A stretch of 10,517 bases of DNA, from the NCBI GenBank assembly GCA_029945495.1, contig JAQSCR010000510.1, positions 1 through 10,517 of the forward strand, written 5' to 3'. The position numbers and the translations under genes were made by a program. Origin of the DNA: Pseudolabrys sp. Its GTDB lineage: Bacteria > Pseudomonadota > Alphaproteobacteria > Rhizobiales > Xanthobacteraceae. The notes below the pieces were generated by a model. The model was given only the letters and a program-made list of their open reading frames with translations. It had not been told where the DNA came from and ran no database searches. Each line of letters opens with the position of its first letter. Position 1 is the stretch's first letter. Positions 1-7,831 of the stretch are shown here, piece after piece.

Positions 1-41
1 GCACCATCGCGGTTGAGGACATTAACTTGATGAAGGGCTGA
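1..41 (+). CDS. nuoK: NADH-quinone oxidoreductase subunit K, C-terminal end (partial)
   Basis: Only the last 12 residues are in the window (TIAVEDINLMKG, then TGA at 39-41); the gene begins to the left. This ending is typical of alphaproteobacterial NuoK, and the position directly before nuoL matches the standard complex I order. NuoK is a small three-helix membrane subunit of the proton-pumping arm. The call rests on the short tail plus context, so it is strong but not independent of the neighbours. Confidence 0.85.
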   Translation, partial: TIAVEDINLMKG

Positions 42-46
42 ACGCG

Positions 47-89
47 CATGATCCCGAAAAGTGGGAACCGGTTTTCGGGTCAGATCATG
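47..89. repeat. 43-base palindromic intergenic repeat, copy 1
   Basis: An imperfect palindrome between nuoK and nuoL. The outer arms are CATGATC and GATCATG; the inner arms are CCGAAAA and TTTTCGG around a GTGGGAACCGG centre, with a small bulge (GTCA) on the right side. The transcript should fold into a hairpin just before the nuoL ribosome binding site (AGGGAA, 94-99). It matches copy 2 at 2210-2252 in 40 of 43 positions. Similar elements are, as far as I recall, dispersed in rhizobial genomes (the RIME/REP-like class); the family name is not proven here. Confidence 0.9.
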
Positions 90-107
90 CGCCAGGGAAT
101 AAGTTAA
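48..107 (+). other. Repeat-borne 19-codon ORF ahead of nuoL (putative leader or coupling ORF)
   Basis: An ATG inside the repeat opens a frame encoding MIPKSGNRFSGQIMRQGIS, ending TAA at 105-107, one base before the nuoL ATG. A purine-rich AAGGG at 33-37 lies about 10 bases before this ATG, and the nuoK stop is 6 bases upstream of it, so reinitiation is possible. The second repeat copy gives a frame of identical length. Translation is inferred only; a conserved function for the peptide itself is unlikely. Confidence 0.3.
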
Positions 108-108
108 T

Positions 109-2208
109 ATGTATCAGGCCATCGTCTTCCTACCGCTGTTCGGGGCCATTCTTGCCGGCCTGATCGCGCTGTTCGGCGCGCGCGCCCGCTTCCCGGGCGA
201 AGCGCCGCCGCCGGGCGATGACGGCACCGCGCCCGCGCATGCGCATCATCATGCGGCCGATACCCATGGCGGCGGTGTCATTCATCATTCGCACCTTGAA
301 GGCGACGATCACGGGCACGGCCACGCGGCGGAATCGGCTGCGTCCGGTTCGCGCATGGTCGAACTGATCACGACGACGTTGCTGTTGGTGTCGATGATCC
401 TGTCCTGGATCGCGCTGGTGCAGGTCGGCTTCGGCGGCCACGACGTGCGCGAGCCGGTGATGAACTGGATCGTCTCCGGCAATCTGAAGATCGACTGGGC
501 GCTGCGCATCGACACGCTGACGGCAGTGATGCTGGTGGTGGTGACCTCGATCTCGGCGGTCGTGCATCTCTATTCGATCGGCTACATGCACGAGGACCCG
601 TACCGGCCGCGCTTCTTCGGCTATTTGTCGGTGTTCACCTTCTTCATGCTGATGCTGGTGACGTCCGACAACCTGGTGCAGATGTTCTTTGGCTGGGAGG
701 GCGTCGGTCTCGCCAGCTATCTGCTGATCGGTTTCTGGTATCACAAGCCGGAGGCCAACGCCGCCGCGATCAAGGCCTTCGTCGTCAACCGGGTCGGCGA
801 TTTCGGCTTCGCGCTCGGCATTTTCGCGCTGTTCGCGATGACCGGCGCGGTCGACTTCGACACCGTCTTCGCCCAGGCGCCAGCGCTGTCCGGCAAGTTC
901 ATCGATTTCTTCGGCTGGCACGCCGACGCGCTGACCTTGATCTGCCTGCTGTTGTTCATGGGCGCGATGGGCAAGTCGGCGCAGTTCCTGCTGCACACCT
1001 GGCTGCCGGACGCGATGGAAGGTCCGACGCCGGTGTCGGCGCTGATCCATGCCGCGACCATGGTGACCGCCGGCGTGTTCATGGTGGCGCGGCTGTCGCC
1101 GCTGTTCGAACTTGCGCCGAACGCGCAGACTTTCGTCACCTTCATCGGCGCCACCACGGCGATCTTCGCTGCCACCGTCGGCCTGGTGCAGAACGACATC
1201 AAGCGTATCGTCGCTTATTCGACCTGTTCGCAGCTCGGCTACATGTTCGTCGCCATGGGCTGCGGCGCCTATTCGGTCGGCATGTTCCATTTGTTCACGC
1301 ACGCTTTCTTCAAGGCGCTGCTGTTCCTCGGGTCCGGCTCGGTGATCCATGCGATGCACCACGAGCAGGACATCCGCCGCATGGGCGGACTGAAGGAGCG
1401 CATTCCGTTCACCTATATCGTGATGATCGTCGGCACTTTGGCGCTGACGGGGTTCCCGCTCACCGCCGGTTATTTCTCCAAGGACGCGATCATTGAAGCT
1501 GCCTATGTCGGCAAGAACCCGATGGCGCTTTACGGCTTCATCTGCACGGTCGCGGCCGCGCTGCTGACCTCGTTCTATTCCTGGCGCCTGATCTTCAAGA
1601 CCTTCCACGGCGCGCCGCACGACGTGAAGCATTGGAAGGAAGCGCATGAAAGCCCGATGGTGATGCTGATCCCGCTCGGCTTCCTCGCCATCGGCTCGGT
1701 GCTGGCGGGGCTGCCGTTCAAGGAAGTCTTCGCCGGCCATGGCGTCGAGCATTTCTTCCGCGAGTCGCTTGTCTTCGCGAAAACCAACACTGTGCTCGAG
1801 GACATGCACCATATTCCGCTGAGCATCGGCCTGTTGCCGACGGCGATGATGGTGATCGGTTTCGTCATCGCCTGGCACTTCTATATCCGCCGGCCGGATA
1901 TTCCGGTCGAGCTCGCGCGCCAGCACGACTTCCTGTACCGCTTCCTCCTGAACAAGTGGTACTTCGACGAGCTTTACGAGATCATCTTCGTACGTCCGGC
2001 CAAATGGATCGGCCGTGAGCTGTGGAAGAAGGGCGACGGTTGGCTGATCGACGGCTTCGGTCCCGACGGCGTCTCGGCGCGCGTGCTCGACGTGACGCGC
2101 AATGTCGTGCGGCTGCAGACCGGCTATCTCTATCATTACGCTTTCGCCATGCTGATCGGCGCCGCCGCCTTCATCACCTGGTTCATGTTCTCGGCGGGAG
2201 TGCACTAA
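109..2208 (+). CDS. nuoL: NADH-quinone oxidoreductase subunit L
   Basis: The distal antiporter-like subunit of respiratory complex I, which helps convert NADH:quinone electron transfer into proton pumping across the inner membrane. The 699-residue protein is almost entirely membrane helices. Key pump residues are visible: Glu197 in GWEGVG, Lys289 in MGKSAQ followed by HTWLPDAMEGPTPVSALIHA, Lys365 in NDIKR, and Lys458-Asp459 in GYFSKD, matching E. coli E144, K229, K342 and K399. The C-terminal part (from about residue 590) should hold the long lateral helix and last membrane helix. It is about 85 residues longer than E. coli NuoL. Much of the excess is a histidine-rich loop at residues 44-72, after the first helix. 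The ATG at 109 follows AGGGAA at 94-99. It lies between nuoK and nuoM, separated from each by a palindromic repeat. Confidence 0.98.
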   Translation: MYQAIVFLPLFGAILAGLIALFGARARFPGEAPPPGDDGTAPAHAHHHAADTHGGGVIHHSHLEGDDHGHGHAAESAASGSRMVELITTTLLLVSMILSWIALVQVGFGGHDVREPVMNWIVSGNLKIDWALRIDTLTAVMLVVVTSISAVVHLYSIGYMHEDPYRPRFFGYLSVFTFFMLMLVTSDNLVQMFFGWEGVGLASYLLIGFWYHKPEANAAAIKAFVVNRVGDFGFALGIFALFAMTGAVDFDTVFAQAPALSGKFIDFFGWHADALTLICLLLFMGAMGKSAQFLLHTWLPDAMEGPTPVSALIHAATMVTAGVFMVARLSPLFELAPNAQTFVTFIGATTAIFAATVGLVQNDIKRIVAYSTCSQLGYMFVAMGCGAYSVGMFHLFTHAFFKALLFLGSGSVIHAMHHEQDIRRMGGLKERIPFTYIVMIVGTLALTGFPLTAGYFSKDAIIEAAYVGKNPMALYGFICTVAAALLTSFYSWRLIFKTFHGAPHDVKHWKEAHESPMVMLIPLGFLAIGSVLAGLPFKEVFAGHGVEHFFRESLVFAKTNTVLEDMHHIPLSIGLLPTAMMVIGFVIAWHFYIRRPDIPVELARQHDFLYRFLLNKWYFDELYEIIFVRPAKWIGRELWKKGDGWLIDGFGPDGVSARVLDVTRNVVRLQTGYLYHYAFAMLIGAAAFITWFMFSAGVH

Positions 2209-2209
2209 C

Positions 2210-2252
2210 CATGATCCCGAAAAGTGGAAACCGGTTTTCGGATAAGATCATG
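2210..2252. repeat. 43-base palindromic intergenic repeat, copy 2
   Basis: It starts two bases after the nuoL stop (2206-2208) and sits before nuoM. The outer arms CATGATC/GATCATG and inner arms CCGAAAA/TTTTCGG match copy 1 at 47-89; the two copies have exactly the same length and differ at three positions. It is expected to form a hairpin in the nuo mRNA. The nuoM ribosome binding site (GGGGA, 2255-2259) begins three bases after the repeat. Confidence 0.9.
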
Positions 2253-2270
2253 GCGGGGATAATGCTATGA
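2211..2270 (+). other. Repeat-borne 19-codon ORF overlapping the nuoM start (putative coupling ORF)
   Basis: An ATG in the repeat opens a frame encoding MIPKSGNRFSDKIMAGIML. Its TGA (2268-2270) overlaps the nuoM ATG (2267-2269) as ATGA, a classical translational-coupling arrangement. GGGAG at 2196-2200 lies 10 bases before the ATG, and the nuoL stop is two bases upstream. Ribosomes reading this frame would open the repeat hairpin and deliver terminating ribosomes onto nuoM. The peptide is the counterpart of the one ahead of nuoL, with the first ten residues identical. Translation is inferred. Confidence 0.35.
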
Positions 2271-3817
2271 ACTGGCCAGTCCTCTCCGTCGTTACTTTCC
2301 TGCCGCTCTTGGGTGCGCTGCTGATCGTGCTGATGGTGCGCGGCAACGGTCCGCTCGCCAAAGGCACCGCGCGCTGGGTAGCGATGTGGACCACCTTGGT
2401 CACCTTCGCGATTTCGCTGGTGTTGGTGCAGAAATTCGACGTCTCGTCGGCCGAATTCCAGTTCGCCGAGAAGTACGACTGGCTCGGCGTCGCCTCCTAT
2501 CACATGGGCGTCGACGGCATTTCGCTGCCCTTCGTCATCCTGACCACAGCCCTGATGCCGATCTGCATCCTCGCCAGCTGGACCTCGATCCAGAAGCGCG
2601 TGAAGGAATACATGATCGCGTTTCTAGTGCTGGAAACGCTGATGATCGGCACCTTCTCGGCGCTCGATCTGGTGCTGTTCTATCTGTTCTTTGAAGGCGG
2701 CCTGATCCCGATGTTCCTGATCATCGGCGTCTGGGGCGGCCAGCGCCGGGTCTATGCCTCGTTCAAGTTCTTCCTTTATACGCTCGCCGGGTCGGTGCTG
2801 ATGCTGCTCGCCATCATGGCGATGTACTGGGAGGCGGGGACCACCGACATTCCGGTGCTGCTGCGGCACGGCTTTCCGGTCGGCTTGCAGACCTGGGCGT
2901 GGCTGGCCTTTTTTGCCTCGTTCGCGGTGAAGATGCCGATGTGGCCGGTGCACACCTGGCTGCCGGACGCGCATGTCGAAGCGCCGACCGCGGGCTCGGT
3001 GATCCTCGCCGCCATCATGTTGAAGATGGGTGGCTACGGCTTCCTGCGCTTCTCGCTGCCGATGTTCCCGGTGGCGAGCCACGATTTCGCGCCGCTGATC
3101 TATACGCTGTCGGTCGTCGCCATCATCTACACCTCGCTGGTCGCGCTGATGCAGGAGGACGTGAAGAAGCTGATCGCCTATTCCTCGGTCGCGCACATGG
3201 GATTCGTCACCATGGGCATCTTCGCCGCGAATACGCAGGGCGTCTCCGGCGCCGTGTTCCAGATGATCTCGCATGGCATCGTCTCGGGCGCGCTGTTTCT
3301 CTGCGTCGGCGTGGTCTACGACCGCATGCACACGCGCGAGATCGCCTTCTACGGCGGGCTGGTCACGCGCATGCCGCTCTACGCCATGATCTTCATGGTG
3401 TTCACCTTGGCCAATGTCGGCTTGCCGGGCACGTCCGGATTCGTCGGCGAATTCCTGTCGCTGATCGGCACCTTCAAAGCCAACATCCCGGTCGCGAGTC
3501 TTGCCACCATCGGCGTTATCCTGTCGGCGGCCTATGCGCTGTGGCTGTACCGCAAGATGATCTTCGGCACGCTCAAGCCGGCGCTGGAAGGCATCAAGGA
3601 TATCGGCCTGCGCGAGGCGGTGATCTTCGCGCCGCTGGTGATCCTCACCATCCTGTTCGGCGTTGCGCCCAAGCCGGTGCTCGACATGTCGGCGGCCTCC
3701 GTCGCGCAGTTGCTCGACGGCTATAACAAGGCGATCGGCGTCAAGGCCGCGGCGGGCGAAAGCGTGCCGGCCTCCGGGCTCGAAGCCCGCATCATTCCTG
3801 TGAGCGTCGCGCGATGA
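2267..3817 (+). CDS. nuoM: NADH-quinone oxidoreductase subunit M
   Basis: The middle antiporter-like proton-pumping subunit of complex I, in the inner membrane between NuoL and NuoN. It has 516 residues, close to E. coli NuoM. Visible signatures are Glu143 in FFEGGLIP, Lys222 in FAVKMPMWPVHTWLPDAH, Lys253 in MLKMGGYG, KKLIAYSSVAHMGF around residues 300-313, and Glu395 in GFVGEF, corresponding to E. coli E144, K234, K265 and E407. All pump residues are intact. The ATG at 2267 follows GGGGA at 2255-2259 with seven-base spacing and overlaps the stop of a short repeat-borne frame. The 3' end overlaps nuoN by four bases (ATGA, 3814-3817), so nuoN translation is probably coupled. The last 30 or so residues, after helix 14, form a soluble tail. 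Confidence 0.98.
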   Translation: MNWPVLSVVTFLPLLGALLIVLMVRGNGPLAKGTARWVAMWTTLVTFAISLVLVQKFDVSSAEFQFAEKYDWLGVASYHMGVDGISLPFVILTTALMPICILASWTSIQKRVKEYMIAFLVLETLMIGTFSALDLVLFYLFFEGGLIPMFLIIGVWGGQRRVYASFKFFLYTLAGSVLMLLAIMAMYWEAGTTDIPVLLRHGFPVGLQTWAWLAFFASFAVKMPMWPVHTWLPDAHVEAPTAGSVILAAIMLKMGGYGFLRFSLPMFPVASHDFAPLIYTLSVVAIIYTSLVALMQEDVKKLIAYSSVAHMGFVTMGIFAANTQGVSGAVFQMISHGIVSGALFLCVGVVYDRMHTREIAFYGGLVTRMPLYAMIFMVFTLANVGLPGTSGFVGEFLSLIGTFKANIPVASLATIGVILSAAYALWLYRKMIFGTLKPALEGIKDIGLREAVIFAPLVILTILFGVAPKPVLDMSAASVAQLLDGYNKAIGVKAAAGESVPASGLEARIIPVSVAR

Positions 3818-5253
3818 ACAGTCTGACCGATTTCCACGTGCTGCTGCCGGTGCTGCCGGAACTGCTGCTGGCCTGTGGCGCCATGGTGCTGCTGATGCTC
3901 GGCGTCTATGCCGGCGACGGCGCGGCCCGCTTCGTCAACGCGCTGTGCATCCTGCTGCTGATCGCGGTCGGGGCGAGCGTCGTCATGCTGCCGCCCGGAC
4001 GCATCGAAATGTTCGGCGGCAGCTTCGTCGTCGACGACTTCGCGCGATTCTTGAAGCTGGTGATGCTGACCGGCTCGGGCGGCACCTTGATCCTGTCGCT
4101 CGACTACCTGACCAACGAGAAGCTGCAGAAGGCCGAATTCGGCGTGCTGGTGCTGCTCGCCACGCTCGGCATGATGTTGCTGATCTCGGCTTCCGACCTG
4201 ATCGCGCTTTATCTCGGGCTCGAGCTGATGAGTCTGCCGCTCTATGTGATCGCGGCCTCGAACCGCGACAGTGCGCGCTCCACTGAGGCTGGCCTGAAAT
4301 ACTTCGTCCTCGGCGCGCTGTCGTCCGGCATGCTGCTTTACGGCGCCTCGCTGATCTACGGCTTCACCAGCACGGTGAACTTCATCGGCATCGCCAAAGC
4401 TACGCAGGGCGGCGCCGGCCTCGGCCTGATCTTCGGCCTGGTGTTCCTGTTCGCCGGCTTCTGCTTCAAGGTTTCGGCGGTGCCGTTCCACATGTGGACG
4501 CCGGACGTCTATGAGGGCGCGCCGACTCCGGTGACGGCCTTCTTTGCCGCCGCGCCCAAGGTTGCCGGCATCGCCATCTTCGTGCGCGCCACCACGGTGG
4601 CGTTTCCCGGCATTACCCATTCCTGGCAGCAGATCGTGGTATTCGTCGCGCTCGCCTCGATGGTGCTCGGGGCCTTCGCCGCTATCGGCCAGAAGAACAT
4701 CAAACGCCTGATGGCCTATTCGTCGATCGGCCACATGGGCTTTGCGCTGGTCGGCCTTGCCGCCGGCACCGCGGAAGGCGTGCAGGGCGTGCTGGTCTAT
4801 ATGACCATCTATGTCGGCATGACGCTCGGCACCTTCGCCTGCATCCTGTCGATGCGGCGCGACGGCGTGATGGTCGAGAATATAAGTGATCTTTCCGGTC
4901 TGGCGCGCACCCAGCCGGCGATGGCTTTCCTGTTCGCCATGCTGCTGTTTTCGCTGGCCGGCATTCCGCCGCTCGCCGGCTTCTTCGCCAAATTCTATGT
5001 GTTCCTGGCGGCGATCAAGGCCGGGCTTTATCTGCTGGCCGTGGTCGGCGTTCTGGCGAGCGTGATCGGCGCTTACTACTATCTGACCATCGTCAAGATC
5101 ATGTATTTTGACGAGCCGGCCAAGCCGTTCCAGAGCATGCCGTTCCTGCTGAAGCTGACGCTCGGCGTCTTCGGCCTGTTGAATATCGTTTTCTTCGTCT
5201 ATCCGGCGCCGCTCCTCGGCGCTGCGACCGCGGCGGCGAAGTCATTGTTTTAG
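3814..5253 (+). CDS. nuoN: NADH-quinone oxidoreductase subunit N
   Basis: The third antiporter-like subunit of complex I, next to NuoK and NuoJ on the quinone-proximal side of the membrane arm. It has 479 residues, the usual length. Key residues are Glu137 in LGLELMSLPLYV, Lys219 in FCFKVSAVPFHMWTPDVYEGAPTPV, Lys249 in AAPKVAG, the stretch KNIKRLMAYSSIGHMGF at about 294-310, and Lys393 in FFAKFYVF, corresponding to E. coli E133, K217, K247 and K395. The start overlaps the nuoM stop as ATGA and has no strong Shine-Dalgarno of its own, which suggests translational coupling. It is the last nuo gene here; birA follows after 39 bases with no terminator visible between them. Confidence 0.98.
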   Translation: MNSLTDFHVLLPVLPELLLACGAMVLLMLGVYAGDGAARFVNALCILLLIAVGASVVMLPPGRIEMFGGSFVVDDFARFLKLVMLTGSGGTLILSLDYLTNEKLQKAEFGVLVLLATLGMMLLISASDLIALYLGLELMSLPLYVIAASNRDSARSTEAGLKYFVLGALSSGMLLYGASLIYGFTSTVNFIGIAKATQGGAGLGLIFGLVFLFAGFCFKVSAVPFHMWTPDVYEGAPTPVTAFFAAAPKVAGIAIFVRATTVAFPGITHSWQQIVVFVALASMVLGAFAAIGQKNIKRLMAYSSIGHMGFALVGLAAGTAEGVQGVLVYMTIYVGMTLGTFACILSMRRDGVMVENISDLSGLARTQPAMAFLFAMLLFSLAGIPPLAGFFAKFYVFLAAIKAGLYLLAVVGVLASVIGAYYYLTIVKIMYFDEPAKPFQSMPFLLKLTLGVFGLLNIVFFVYPAPLLGAATAAAKSLF

Positions 5254-5292
5254 GATACGCGGCGCGCGCGGAAACGCAGCGACGTCGATGGA

Positions 5293-6042
5293 ATGAACCG
5301 CGAAGCCACGGACCTGGCGGGGGTCCGGCATATAGCTTACGAGACGCTCGGCTCCACCAATGCCGAGGCGCTGGCACGTGCGCGTGCCGGTGAGCGCGGT
5401 CCTGTGTGGATTTCGGCGCGCCGCCAGGACTCTGGGCGCGGCCGCCGCGGCAGCACCTGGACGTCGCCGCCGGGCAATCTCTACGCGACGCTTCTCCTGG
5501 GCGATCCGTCGCCGCCATCGGTCGCGCCGCAATTGTCCTTCGTTTCGGCGCTCGCGCTGCACGATGCTATCGCCGAATGCGCCCCCCAAATCGGTCCACT
5601 CCTGAAAGTGAAATGGCCGAACGATGTGTTGGTCGGCGGTGCCAAGATCTCCGGCATTCTGATCGAGGGCGAGAGCGAGCCGGCCTTCGCCGTGGTTATT
5701 GGCATCGGCGTCAATTGCGTCGCCCATCCGCCCGACGCGCGCTACGGGGCGACCGACCTTGCCACGGCCGGCGCCATGGTAACGTCGGGGCAAATGTTAA
5801 TGGCGCTGTCGCAGGCCATGCAACGCCGCCTCTCGCAATGGGCGCGCGGCGACGGCTTTGCCGGCATCCGCTCCGATTGGCTCAAGCGCGCCGCGGGTCT
5901 CGGCAAGGACATTAAGGTACGGCTGCCGGAGCGGGAATTTTCTGGCTGCTTTGAAGGCCTCGACGATGCCGGGCACCTGTTGGTGCGCGGTCCTGCCGGT
6001 CTGGCGACGGTGACCGCCGGCGAAGTATTTGACCTCGGATAG
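5293..6042 (+). CDS. birA: Biotin--[acetyl-CoA-carboxylase] ligase, monofunctional (no HTH domain)
   Basis: It activates biotin with ATP to biotinyl-5'-AMP and attaches it to the biotin-carrier lysine of carboxylases such as acetyl-CoA and propionyl-CoA carboxylase, in the cytoplasm. The 249 residues hold the catalytic domain: GSTN at 20-23, the biotinyl-AMP loop GRGRRG at 48-53 followed by STWTSPPGNLY, KWPND at 107-111, Lys118 in AKISGILIE (equivalent to E. coli K183), and GIGVN at 137-141. An SH3-like C-terminal domain covers roughly 205-249. The N-terminal winged-helix repressor domain of E. coli BirA is absent, so this is a class I enzyme and probably not a biotin-operon repressor. The ATG at 5293 is the first in-frame start after the nuoN stop; its ribosome binding site is weak. 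The propionyl-CoA carboxylase link fits mce downstream, but that is inference. Confidence 0.95.
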   Translation: MNREATDLAGVRHIAYETLGSTNAEALARARAGERGPVWISARRQDSGRGRRGSTWTSPPGNLYATLLLGDPSPPSVAPQLSFVSALALHDAIAECAPQIGPLLKVKWPNDVLVGGAKISGILIEGESEPAFAVVIGIGVNCVAHPPDARYGATDLATAGAMVTSGQMLMALSQAMQRRLSQWARGDGFAGIRSDWLKRAAGLGKDIKVRLPEREFSGCFEGLDDAGHLLVRGPAGLATVTAGEVFDLG

Positions 6043-6053
6043 AGATTAAGAAA

Positions 6054-7724
6054 ATGGCGCAACAACAAGAACTCGTCTTCGCACCGCTCGGCGGTGTCGG
6101 CGAAATCGGCATGAACCTGTCGGTCTATGGGCTGGGCAGCGAAGGCAACCGCAAATGGCTGGCGGTTGATCTCGGCGTCTCGTTCGGCCTCGAGGAGCAT
6201 CTGCCGGGCATCGATCTGATATTCCCCGACATCAAATTCCTGATCGCGGAGCGCAAAAATCTACTCGGCCTGGTCATCACCCATGCGCATGAAGACCATT
6301 ACGGCGCGGTGCTCGATCTGTGGCCGAAGCTGAAGGTTCCGATTTTCGCTACGCCGTTCACCGCCGCGTTGCTGGCCGCCAAACGCGCCGGCGAGCAGGG
6401 CGCGCCGGACGTGCCGGTGACTATCGTGCAGCCAGGCAGCCGCTTCTCGGTCGGCCCGTTCGACATCGACATGGTCAACATGGCGCATTCGATTCCGGAA
6501 TCGAACGCGCTGATCATCCGCACGCCGGCCGCCACCGTGCTGCATACCGGCGACTGGAAGATCGACCGGACGCCGGTGATCGGTACCGGCACCGACGAGG
6601 CCAAGCTGCGTGCGCTCGGCGAGGAGGGCTGCACGGCCATCGTCGGCGATTCCACCAATGCCGTGCGCGACGGCGTCTCGCCGTCGGAATCGGATGTGGC
6701 GAAGAACATCGCCGCGCTGATCAAGTCCGCCAAGGGTAGGGTGGCGGTGACGACGTTCGCCTCCAACGTCGCGCGCCTGCGCGCGGTGGCGCTGGCCGCG
6801 CAGGAAGCCGACCGCGAGGTGATCGTCGTCGGCCGCGCCATGGAGCGCGTGGTGCATATTTCGCGCGAGCTCGGCCTGTTAGAGGGCGTCAAGCAATTCC
6901 GCGGGGTCGATGCCTATGGCTATCTGCCGAACAACAAGGTGGTGGCGCTGTGCACCGGCAGCCAGGGCGAGCCGCGCGCGGCGCTGTCGCGCATCGCCGA
7001 GGACCAGCATCCCGACGTCACCTTGTCGCGCGGCGACATGGTGATCTTTTCCGCCCGCACCATTCCCGGCAATGAGCGCGAGGTCGGCCGCATCATCAAC
7101 GGCCTAATCGACCAGGGTATCGAGGTCATCACCGACCGCACCCACATGGTGCATGTCTCCGGCCATCCGCGCCGCGCCGAACTCGAGGAGTTGATCTCCT
7201 GGGTCAAGCCGAAGATTCTTATTCCGGTGCACGGCGAGGCGCTGCATTTGTCGGAGCATGCGGCGCTGGCGCGCCGCTGCGGCGTCAAGGAAGTGATCCA
7301 GGTGCGCAATGGCGATCTGGTGCGGATCGCCGAGGGGCGCGCCAAGATCATCGACGAGGTGCCGGCCGGGCGCACCTACAAGGACGGCCACATTCTGGTC
7401 GAGGCCGAGGCGCGCACGGTCGCCGACCGCAAGCGGCTCAGTTTTGCCGGCTGCGTCTCGGTCGCGCTGGCGCTGACCGACAAGGGCCTGCTGGCCGCCG
7501 ACCCGGAGCTCGACCTGATCGGCATCCCGGAGCGCGACCGCGACGGCGCCTTGATCGAAGATCTGGTCTATGACGCCATCGAGGAGACGTTTGAGTCGAT
7601 GCCGCGCAAGCGGCGCAGCGATCCCGACGCAGTCGCCGAGGCGGTGCGCCGCGCCGTGCGCTCGACAGTGGCGCAACGTTGGGGCAAAAAGCCGATGTGC
7701 CATGTGCACGTCTTGGCGGTATGA
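6054..7724 (+). CDS. rnj: Ribonuclease J
   Basis: A metallo-beta-lactamase/beta-CASP ribonuclease with endonuclease and 5'-3' exonuclease activity; in alphaproteobacteria the family matures rRNA 5' ends and turns over mRNA. The 556 residues match the usual length. Visible zinc-site motifs are HAHEDH at 77-82, His145 in NMAHSIPES and Asp167 in HTGDWK. Further features are GDSTN at 198-202, TTFASN at 233-238 opening the beta-CASP region, HVSGHP at 367-372 and PVHGE at 391-395 with His393. A C-terminal domain occupies about 450-556 and ends CHVHVLAV. The start lies 12 bases after the birA stop with a weak AGAG upstream, suggesting cotranscription with birA. The stop is one base before the palindromic repeat at 7726-7831. 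Confidence 0.97.
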   Translation: MAQQQELVFAPLGGVGEIGMNLSVYGLGSEGNRKWLAVDLGVSFGLEEHLPGIDLIFPDIKFLIAERKNLLGLVITHAHEDHYGAVLDLWPKLKVPIFATPFTAALLAAKRAGEQGAPDVPVTIVQPGSRFSVGPFDIDMVNMAHSIPESNALIIRTPAATVLHTGDWKIDRTPVIGTGTDEAKLRALGEEGCTAIVGDSTNAVRDGVSPSESDVAKNIAALIKSAKGRVAVTTFASNVARLRAVALAAQEADREVIVVGRAMERVVHISRELGLLEGVKQFRGVDAYGYLPNNKVVALCTGSQGEPRAALSRIAEDQHPDVTLSRGDMVIFSARTIPGNEREVGRIINGLIDQGIEVITDRTHMVHVSGHPRRAELEELISWVKPKILIPVHGEALHLSEHAALARRCGVKEVIQVRNGDLVRIAEGRAKIIDEVPAGRTYKDGHILVEAEARTVADRKRLSFAGCVSVALALTDKGLLAADPELDLIGIPERDRDGALIEDLVYDAIEETFESMPRKRRSDPDAVAEAVRRAVRSTVAQRWGKKPMCHVHVLAV

Positions 7725-7725
7725 C

Positions 7726-7831
7726 CGTCATTCCGGGGCGGCCGAAGGACGAACCCGGAATCCAGAAATAAGCACCTTTGCTCATTGCTGGATTCCGGGT
7801 TCGCGCTTTCTAAGCGCGCCCCGGAATGACG
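7726..7831. repeat. Two-tier palindromic intergenic repeat after rnj
   Basis: A 106-base inverted repeat with two perfect stems. The outer arms are 15 bases (7726-7740, CGTCATTCCGGGGCG, with 7817-7831). The inner arms are 16 bases (7750-7765, CGAACCCGGAATCCAG, with 7788-7803) around a 22-base loop. The internal bulge on the right holds a small extra hairpin (CGCTT/AAGCG, 7804-7816). Sequences of this type (ATTCCGGGTTCGCGC...CCCCGGAATGAC) are, from memory, very common between genes in Bradyrhizobium and relatives. No T-run follows on either side, so it is not a textbook intrinsic terminator; it may stabilise the rnj 3' end or mark the transcript border. Confidence 0.9.

Noticed and set aside
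130..2205. A 691-codon open frame antisense to almost all of nuoL
   Set aside because: It is the mirror of a high-GC gene with strong third-position bias. Its product is rich in Arg, His, Asp, Glu and Gln with no domain, and nuoL on the other strand is certain.
2624..4734. Long antisense frames opposite nuoM and nuoN
   Set aside because: They have the same high-GC shadow pattern, low-complexity Arg/His/Gln/Asp composition, and no recognisable motif or ribosome binding context.
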